The notes under the pieces were generated by a model. That model saw only the letters and a list, made by a program, of their open reading frames with translations, had not been told where the DNA came from and ran no database searches. This document shows positions 56,511 through 64,000 of a stretch of 64,000 nucleotides of DNA, in pieces. This stretch comes from Triticum aestivum. Taxonomy: Eukaryota; Streptophyta; Magnoliopsida; Poales; Poaceae. Both the position numbers and the translations under genes were made by a program. How positions within the stretch are numbered: the first letter of the stretch is position 1; every line of letters starts with the position of its first letter. Location of the stretch: the NCBI RefSeq assembly GCF_018294505.1, contig NC_057809.1:511826013-511890012 (forward strand), in the 5' to 3' direction.

Positions 56511-58554
56511 TGGTATCATCGGCACCTGCAACTGTTTTGGAAGTATCTGTGAGCCACGAGGACTCAGCAATCTCATACCCGCGAGATCAAGACTATTTAA
56601 GCTTATGGGTAGGAGAAGGTGGTGAGGTGGAGCTGCAGCAAGCACTAAGCATATATGGTGGCTAACTTACGCAAAAGAGAGCGAGAAGAGAAGCAACGCA
56701 ACGGTCATGAACTAGAAGTGATCAAGAAGTGATCCTGAAACTACTTACGTTCAAGCATAACAAAAGAACTATGTTCACTTCCCGGACTCTGCCGGAAAGG
56801 GACCATCATGGCTACACACGCGGTTGATTCATTTTAATTAAGTTAAGTGTCAAGTTCTCTACAACCGGATATTAACAAATTCCCATCTGCCCATAACCGC
56901 GGGCACGGCTTTCGAAAGTTCAAAACCCTGCAGGGGTGTCCCAAGTTAGCCCATCACAAGCTCTCACGGTCAACGAAGGATATTCCTTCTCCCAGGAAGA
57001 CCCGATCAGTCTCGGAATCCCGATCACAAGACATTTCGACAATGGTAAAACAAGACCAACAAAGCCGCCCGATGTGCCGACATCCCGATAGGAGCTGCAC
57101 ATATCTCGTTCTCAGGGCAACACCGGATGAGCAATTCGTACAACTAAAACCAGCCCTCAAGTTTCCCCGAGGTGGCACTGCAAGGGGCTCTAGTTCAGAC
57201 CAACACTTAGAGAAGCACTGGCCCGTGTGGGTTAAAGTAAAGATGACCCTTGAGTCTGCAGAACCCAAGGGAAGGTGATAGGTTGTTAGGCAAATGTAAA
57301 ACCAAGGTTGGACCTTGCTGGAGGAGTTTTATTCAAAGCGAACTATCAAGGGGTTCCCATAACACCCAACCGTGTAAGGGATGCAAAATCAAGGAACATA
57401 ACACCGGTATGATGGAAACTAGGGCGGCAAGAGTGGAACAAAACACTAGGCATAAGGCCGAGCCTTCCACCCTTTACCAAGTATATAGGTGCATTAAAGT
57501 AAATAAGATATAATAATGATATCCCAACAATATCCATGTTCCAACATGGAACAAACTTCATCTTCCCCTGCAACTAGCAACACTATAAGAGGGGCTGAGC
57601 AAAAGCGGTAACATGGCCAAACAACGGTTTGCTAGGAAAGGTGGGTTAGAGGCTTGACATGGCAATATGGGAGGCATGATATAGCAAGTGGTAGGTATCA
57701 CGGCATAGCAAAAGAGCGAACAACTAGCAAGCAAAGATAGAAGTCATTTCGAGGGTATGGCCATCTTGCCTGACATCCCGCAAGGAAGAAGAACGAGTCC
57801 ATGAAGAAGACAAACGGACGTAGTCGAACGGATCCTCACAAACACAACATTATCGGAACTAACCCGAAGAAGCATCACCGGAAAGAAGCAAACAACATGG
57901 TAAACAACCATCACATAAACATGGCATGATGCACAAGCAATTATGATGCATGTCCGGTTTAAAGAGGCATGGCATGGCAAAGTGCACAAACAATACTACA
58001 AATTAAGTGGAGCTCAATATGCAACTCCGTTGCATATTGACGAAACACCACATTCAAGTTATTTAGTTCTCTCCCGTTTATGTACCCAACAATTTTAAAT
58101 GTCGTTAAACATGGCAAGAGGTGAAACACGAGTAAAATACACAGTTAGGCATTTTAAATGAGGTCGGAAACATCAAACAACAATTCCGGTAAATCCTCAT
58201 GTGCATTTAGCAATATAATGCAAACAACAATTTTAACCATTTTAAATGTTATAATCATGATACGAATGACATGTGCAAGTTTTATGCAGTATTTATGAAA
58301 ATGTTGACATGATAAGATATGAGGCATTTGTCATCATGGCGGAAATGAAAGGGGTGCCCGACAACGAATCCAAAAATGATGCCATGGCAACATTCCGACG
58401 ATCCGGTAGCTCACAGGGGTAACAGTGCAAAAGGAAGTGGGTGTGAGTGAGCCATGCAAGAATGGTGGGGTGGTCCTGGATACCGGGTTCCCACGACTCG
58501 ACGACAAGGAAACGAGTGACAATGTGCGACGAACAAGTCGGGCACGGTGCAAAC
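56511..58554 (-). mobile_element. LARD-2 5' LTR, remaining part in window
   Basis: The section 57304-58554 matches 49593-50843 of the 3' LTR; 56511-57303 has no partner in the window because the 3' copy is truncated. It is cut at 58554 by Sabrina/WHAM-2. Frames on both strands here (for example near 56850-57280) are not coding. Confidence 0.8.
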
Positions 58555-60119
58555 TGATACGTCTCCAATGTATCTATAATTTTTGATTGCTCCATGCTAT
58601 ATTATCTACTGTTTTGGACTACATTGGGCTTTATTTTCCACTTTTATATTATTTTTGGGACTAACCTATTAACCAGAGGCCCAGCCCAACCCAGAATTGT
58701 TGTTTTTTTTGCCCATTTCAGTGTTTCGAAGAAACGGAATATCGAACGGAATCCAAACGGAATGAAACCTTCGGGAACGTGATTTTCTCACCGAACGTGA
58801 TCCAGGAGACTTGGACCCTACGCCAAGGCATCAGAGAGGCGGTCACGAGGGTGGGGGGCGCCCCCCTAGGGCGCGCCCCCTGCCTCGTGGGCCCCTCGGA
58901 GCTCCACCAACATACTTCTTCCTCCTATATATACCTACGTACCCCCAAACGAACAGAAACGGAGCCAAAAACCTAATTCCACTGCCACAACTTTCTGTAT
59001 CCACGAGATCCAATCTTGGGGCCTGTTCCGGAGCTCCGACGAAAGAGGGCCGTCATCACGGAGGGCTTCTACATCATCATAGCCTATCCGATTAAGTGTG
59101 AGTAGTTTACCTCAGACCTTCGGGTCCATAGTTAGTAGCTAGATGGCTTCTTCTCTCTTTTTGGATCTCAATACAAAGTTCTCCCCCTCTCTTGTGGAGA
59201 TCTATTCGATGTAATCTTCTTTTTGCGGTGTGTTTGTTGAGACCAATGGATTGTGGGTTTATGATCAAGCCTATCTATGAATAATATTTGAATCTTCTCT
59301 GAATTCTTTTATGTATGATTGATTATCTTTGCAAGTCTCTTCGAATTATCTGTTTGGTTTGGCCAACTAGATTGGTAGTTCTTGCCATGGGAGAAGTGCT
59401 TAGCTTTGGGTTCGATCTTGCGGTGTCCTTTCCCAGTGATAGAAGGGGCAGAAAGGCACGTATTGCAGCGTTGCCATCGAGGATAACAAGATGGGGTTTA
59501 TTTCATATTGCATGAATTTATCTATCTACATCATGTCATCTTGCTTAAGGCGTTACTCTGTTTTTAACTTAATTCTCTAGATGCATGCTGGATAGCGGTC
59601 GATGAGTGGAGTAATAGTAGTAGATGCAGAATCGTTTCGGTCTACTTGTCACGGACGTGATGCCTATATACATGATCATGCCTAGATATTCTCATAACTA
59701 TGCTCAATTCTGTCAATTTCTCAAGAGTAATTTGTTCACCCACCGTAGAATACTTATGCTCTTGAGAGAAGCCACTAGTGAAACCTATGGCCCCCGGGTC
59801 TATTCTCATCATATCAATCTCCATCACTTTAATCTTGCTTTGCTTTTTTACTTTGCCTTTACTTTTTACTTTGCATCTTTATACCAAAAATATTATATCT
59901 ATCAGATCTCACTCTCGTAAGTGACCGTGAAGGGATTGACAACCCCTAATCGCGTTGGTTGCGAGTAGCTATTGTTTTGTGCAGGTACGAGGGACTTGAG
60001 CAGTGGCCTCCTACTGGATTGATACCTTGGTTCTCAAAAACTGAGGGAAATACTTACGCTACTCTGCTGCATCATCCCTTCCTCTTTGGGGAAAACCAAC
60101 GCAAGCTCAAGACGTAGCA
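58555..60119 (+). repeat. Sabrina/WHAM-2 5' LTR (1565 bp)
   Basis: It starts TGATACGTCTCCAATGTATC and ends CAAGACGTAGCA. The TATATATACC promoter core lies near 58925-58935. It keeps the GCTACTCGCAACC-type segment (reverse relation) lost from the 5' LTR of WHAM-1. Confidence 0.92.
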
Positions 60120-60130
60120 AGAAGGATTTC

Positions 60131-60148
60131 TGGCGCCGTTTCCGGGGA
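60131..60148 (+). other. Sabrina/WHAM-2 primer-binding site
   Basis: TGGCGCCGTTTCCGGGGA lies eleven bases inside the LTR and differs at one base (GTTG to GTTT) from WHAM-1. The leader up to about 60270 matches WHAM-1 closely. Confidence 0.88.
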
Positions 60149-60336
60149 GTCTATGCAAAAAGTCAACATACAAAATACCCATCACAATCCCTATCTCTCG
60201 CATTACATTATTTGCCATTTTCCTCTCGTTTTCCTCTCCCCCACTTCACCCTTGCCGTTTTATTCGCCCTTCCTCCGTTCAATCTTGTGTTACCATGTGC
60301 TTCCTTTTTGCTTGCATCTTCGCTTGCTAAGAGTTT

Positions 60337-61170
60337 ATGGATCCTCATCCACTTGCTAATCTCTTTAAGAGATCCAATTATGATGAACCTATTGCTAGTG
60401 AGTTGAGTGCACTAGGTTATCTTTATGAGGTTTTGCCTGAAATTCGTGAATCTAAAAATTGTGATAAAATATTTTGTGAAACGATTCACGATAGATCTTT
60501 GAATAAAAAGCATGATTGCAATGATTTTATTATAAATTCTATTGATGTAAATTGTGCTAATAATATGCAAAACCCTAAGCTTGGGGATGCTAGTTTTGCT
60601 ATGTCTACTACTTGTTGCAATGATCATGATTGGGGTGATTCTTCTTATGATCTTGAAAATTTATTTAAGCCCCATGATGAATATGAGATTGATAATAGTG
60701 TTTGGAATAATATTGAAAGTGGGTCTGCAAGAGTGTCAACTTTAGATCCCACATATTTGGAGCATGTTCAATCTTATGAAATTTTTGAGAAAAGTTGGTT
60801 TGGAGAGGTCATGACTTTATTTTATGATAATCCCACTATTTCGGAAGAGTGTCAACTTTGCATACATGTGGATCATGTTAAGAATATGTTTTCTGATAGC
60901 TATATTGTTGAATTTGCTTATGATCCTACATATAATTATTATGAGAGAGGAAAATATGGTTGTAGAAATTTTCATGTTACTAAATTACCTCTCGTCATGT
61001 TGAGATTGCTATCGTCTCTTTCTTCTTACTTGCATATGCTAATTTTTGCTTGCTATGATAATTTGTTTGCTTATAAAATGCCTATGCATAGGAAGTATGT
61101 TAGACTTAAGTGTGTTTGTCACATGTTTTATTGTGCTCTCTTTGCGCTTCTATTCTTGTCTTTCATGTGA
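60337..61170 (+). CDS. Orphan 277-codon ORF in the gag position of Sabrina/WHAM-2
   Basis: The ATG at 60337 opens an intact frame (MDPHPLANLFKRSNYDEPIA at the start) ending at 61170. I do not recognise the protein. It has no zinc knuckle, protease, RT or integrase motif. It is acidic and cysteine-containing in the middle (CNDHDWGDSSYDLENLF near residues 93-109). The last ~60 residues hold two hydrophobic stretches (about 216-240 and 262-277) separated by a basic KMPMHRKYVRLK segment, so a membrane-associated C-terminus is possible. It sits between the shared leader and the shared CGTTAAACGATAGCGCTTGT phrase, replacing gag-protease. Candidates are a remnant of the env-like ORF of Athila elements or captured host sequence; neither is shown. 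Confidence 0.7.
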   Translation: MDPHPLANLFKRSNYDEPIASELSALGYLYEVLPEIRESKNCDKIFCETIHDRSLNKKHDCNDFIINSIDVNCANNMQNPKLGDASFAMSTTCCNDHDWGDSSYDLENLFKPHDEYEIDNSVWNNIESGSARVSTLDPTYLEHVQSYEIFEKSWFGEVMTLFYDNPTISEECQLCIHVDHVKNMFSDSYIVEFAYDPTYNYYERGKYGCRNFHVTKLPLVMLRLLSSLSSYLHMLIFACYDNLFAYKMPMHRKYVRLKCVCHMFYCALFALLFLSFM

Positions 61171-63867
61171 GTACCATTAAAATTATCAATGCCTAGCTAG
61201 GGGCGTTAAACGATAGCGCTTGTTGGGAAGCAACCCAATTTTATTTTTATTCCTTGATTTTTGCTCCTACTTAGTAATAAATAAATTATTTAGCCTCTGT
61301 TTAGGTTGTGTTTTTTTGTTTAATTAGTGTTTGTGCCAAGTAGAACCGTTGGGAAGACTTGGGGAAAGTCTTGTTGAACTTGCAGTAAGAAACAGAAACT
61401 TTAGCGCTCACGAGAACTGCTGTCATTTTTATTTGAAGAGTGATATTTAGTTAATTATTTTTGCAGATTATTAATAGATAAATTCCTCACATCCATCAGT
61501 TTATTTTAGAATTTTGGGGGTTCCAGATCTTGCGCTAGCTAGAGATTACTACAGACTGTTCTGTTTTTGACAGATTCTGTTTTTCGTGTGTTGTTTGCTT
61601 ATTTTGATGAATCTATGGTTTGTAAAATAGTTTATAATCCATAGAGAAGTTTGAATACAGTAGGTTTAACACCAATATAAATAAAGAATGAGTTCATTAC
61701 AGTACCTTGAAGTGGTCTTTTGTTTTCTTTCGCTAACGGAGCTCACGAGTTTTCTACTTTAAGTTTTGTGTTGTGAAGTTTTCAAGTTTTGGGTGAATTC
61801 TTTTGATGGATTATGGAACAAGGAGTGGCAAGAGTCTAAGCTTGGGGATGCCCATGGCACCCCCAAGATAATCCAAGTACACCAAAAAGTCAAAGCTTGG
61901 GGATGCCCCGGAAGGCATCCCCTCTTTCGTCCACTTCCATCGGTAATTTACTTGGAGCTATATTTTTATTCACCAATATGATATGTGTTTTGCTTGGAGC
62001 GTCTTGTATTATTTGTGTCTTTGTGTCTTAGTATGCCACAATAATCCTTGCTGTACACACCTTTTGAGATAGCCATACATGAATTAAAATTTGATAGACA
62101 ATTTTGCTCTATGTGCTTCACTTAGATCTTTTAGAGCACGGTGGTGGATTTGTTTTAAAGAAACTATTGATCTCTCATGCTTCACTTAAATTATTTTGAG
62201 AGTCTCTTAATAGCATGGTAATTTGCTTAATAATAATATGCTTGGTATTCAAGATTTGTGAAACTTTCTTTTGAGTGTGTTGAATACTAAGAAAAGATTG
62301 AAGCATGATAATTGTTTTGAGATATGGAGGTGATAATATTAAAGTCATGCTAGTTGAGTAGTTGTGAATTTAAAGAATACTTGTGTTAAAGTTTGTGATT
62401 CCCGTAGCATGCACGTATGGTGAACCATCATGTGATGAAGTTGGAGCATGATTTATTTATTGATTGTCTTCCTTATGAGTGGCGGTTGGGGACGAGCGAT
62501 GGTATTTTCCTACCAATCTATCCCCCTAGGAGCATGCGCTTAATACTTTGCTTTGATAACTTCTAGATTTTTGCAATAAGTATATGAGTTCTTTATGACT
62601 AATGTTGAGTCCATGGATTATACGCACTCTCACCCTTCCACCTTTGCTAGCCTCTCTAATACCGCGCACTTTTCACCGGTATCATACACCCACCATATAC
62701 CTTCCTCAAAACAGCTACCATACCTACCTATTATGGCATTTCCATAGCCATTCTGAGATATATTGCCATGCAACTTTCCACCATTCTGTTTATTATGACA
62801 CACTCCATCATTGTCATATTTCATATCCCGGTACACCGCCGGAAGCATTCATATAGAGTCATATTTTGTTCTAAGTATTGAGTTGTAATTGTTGAGTTGT
62901 AAGAAAAATAAAAGTGTGATGATCATCATTATTAGAGCATTGTCCCAGTGAGGAAAGAATGATGGAGACTATGATTCCCCCATAAGTCGGGATGAGAGTC
63001 CGGACGAAAAATAAAAAATAAATAAAAGAGGCCAAAGAAGCCCAAATAAAAAGAGGCCAAAAAAAGAGAAAAGTCCCAAATAAAAAAAATGAGAGAAAAA
63101 GAGAGAAGGGACAATGTTACTATCCTTTTACCACACTTGTGCTTCAAAGTAGCACCATGATCTTCATAGTAGAGAGTCTCTCATGTTATCACTTTCATAT
63201 ACTAGTGGGAATTTACATTATAGAACTTGGCTTGTATATTCCAATGATGGGCTTCCTCAAATTGCCCTAGGTCTTCATGAGCAAGCAAGTTTGATGCACA
63301 CCCACTTAGTTTTTTTTGAGCTTTCATATACTTATAGCTCTAGTGCATCCGTTGCATGGCAATCCCTACTCACTCACATTGATATCTATTGATGGGCATC
63401 TCCATAGCCCGTTGATACGCCTAGTTGATGTGAGACTATCTTCTCCTTTTTGTCTTCTCCACAACCACCATTCTATTCCACCTATAGTGCTATATCCATG
63501 GCTCACGCTCATATATTGCGTGAAGATTGAAAAAGTTTTGAAAAAGTTAGAGTATGAAACAATTGCTTGGCTTGTCCTCGGGGTTGTGCATGAAATACTT
63601 TGTGTGGTGAAGATAGAGCATAGCCAGACTATATGATTTTGTAGGGATAACTTTCTTTGGCCATGTTATTTTGAGAAGACACAATTGCTTTGTTAGTATG
63701 CTTGAAGTATTATTATTTTTTTGTCAATATAAACTTTTGTCTTGAATCTTTCGAATCTGAATATTCATATCACAATTACGAAGATTTGCATTGAAATTAT
63801 ACCAAGTAGCACTCAGCATCAAAAATTCTCTTTTTATCATTTACCTACTCGAGGACCAGCAGGAATT
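61171..63867 (+). other. Sabrina/WHAM-2 non-coding 3' region
   Basis: It is the counterpart of 41570-44449. It begins with CTAGCTAGGGGCGTTAAACG (61191-61210), includes two internal copies of the polypurine motif (61838 and 61893) and one unit of the 42-bp repeat. No RT or integrase. Confidence 0.85.
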
Positions 63868-63882
63868 AAGCTTGGGGATGCC
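63868..63882 (+). other. Sabrina/WHAM-2 polypurine tract
   Basis: AAGCTTGGGGATGCC lies directly before the 3' LTR start TGATACGTCTCC. Identical or near-identical copies occur at 60577, 61838 and 61893. Confidence 0.88.
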
Positions 63883-64000
63883 TGATACGTCTCCAACGTA
63901 TCTATAATTTTTGATTGCTCCATGCTATATTATCTAATGTTTTGGACTATATTGGGATTTATTTTCCACTTTTATATTATTTTTGGGACTAACCTATTTA
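63883..64000 (+). repeat. Sabrina/WHAM-2 3' LTR, first 118 bp
   Basis: It starts TGATACGTCTCCAACGTATC and is collinear with 58555-58672 until the window ends. Confidence 0.92.

Larger units (their letters stand above)
58555..64000 (+). mobile_element. Sabrina/WHAM-2: short Athila-lineage derivative with an orphan ORF, right end beyond window
   Basis: The plus-strand order is 5' LTR 58555-60119, primer site, one 277-codon ORF, non-coding 3' region, polypurine tract, 3' LTR from 63883. The interior is only 3.76 kb. The leader and 3' region are homologous to Sabrina/WHAM-1, but the gag-protease genes are replaced. Target duplication could not be checked. Confidence 0.92.

Noticed and set aside
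55440..57280. Short plus-strand frames in LARD-2 interior and LTR
   Set aside because: No similarity between the frames and any motif, and the region is assigned to LTR or non-coding interior by homology within the window.

Overview
This is nuclear DNA from a large, repeat-packed grass genome, almost certainly a Triticeae cereal (wheat, Aegilops or barley type). The signs are Angela-type copia LTRs (starting TGAAGGAAATATGCCC, ending TTCCCCAACA), Sabrina/WHAM-type Athila LTRs (starting TGATACGTCTCCAACGTATC), a Stowaway end (TA then CTCCCTCCGT) and a long-LTR non-coding LARD of the Sukkula kind. Family names come from remembered hallmark sequences, not from a search.

Only the left edge looks genic. 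Positions 1-80 hold the first 26 codons, on the minus strand, of a FAD2-type delta-12 oleate desaturase, with a candidate 5'UTR-intron acceptor just upstream of the ATG. A second minus-strand gene at 4.6-5.2 kb keeps a good TATA box but has a nonsense codon and two frame changes. Between them lie a 55-bp duplication, an AT-rich degenerate repeat field and a short triplication.

From about 6.3 kb to the end the window is one deep nest of LTR retrotransposons. A rotted minus-strand gypsy (6.3-9.2 kb) was hit by Angela-1 (plus, from 9199). Angela-1's LTR was split by an 8.0-kb element without coding capacity (10090-18109, target duplication CGAAG) that contains a tRNA-Lys-like sequence. Angela-1's interior was hit by a chromodomain gypsy, Gyp-A (minus, from 19396). 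Gyp-A was hit by a second gypsy, Gyp-B (minus, from 25683). Gyp-B was hit by Angela-2 (minus, 28573-36730, target duplication TCATC) and by another LTR (37879-38503). That LTR is interrupted by a LARD LTR (plus, from 38504), itself interrupted by Sabrina/WHAM-1 (minus, 39998-48268, target duplication CATAA). At about 49590 the plus LARD LTR is joined head-to-head to a second LARD (minus, 49593-58554), which is interrupted by Sabrina/WHAM-2 (plus, 58555 to beyond the window).

No reading frame in the nest encodes a full working polyprotein. The pol genes of Angela-2, Gyp-A and Gyp-B are recognisable but broken. Sabrina/WHAM-1 carries gag plus protease only. Sabrina/WHAM-2 carries an intact 277-codon orphan ORF exactly where its sister carries gag-protease. 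The observations I rate highest are that coding-cassette replacement, a 5S-rRNA-derived module with outward-facing primer-binding-like sites on both sides (55872-56523), the tRNA-Lys-like Pol III sequence inside a non-autonomous element (11405-11477), and the inverted LARD-LARD junction.
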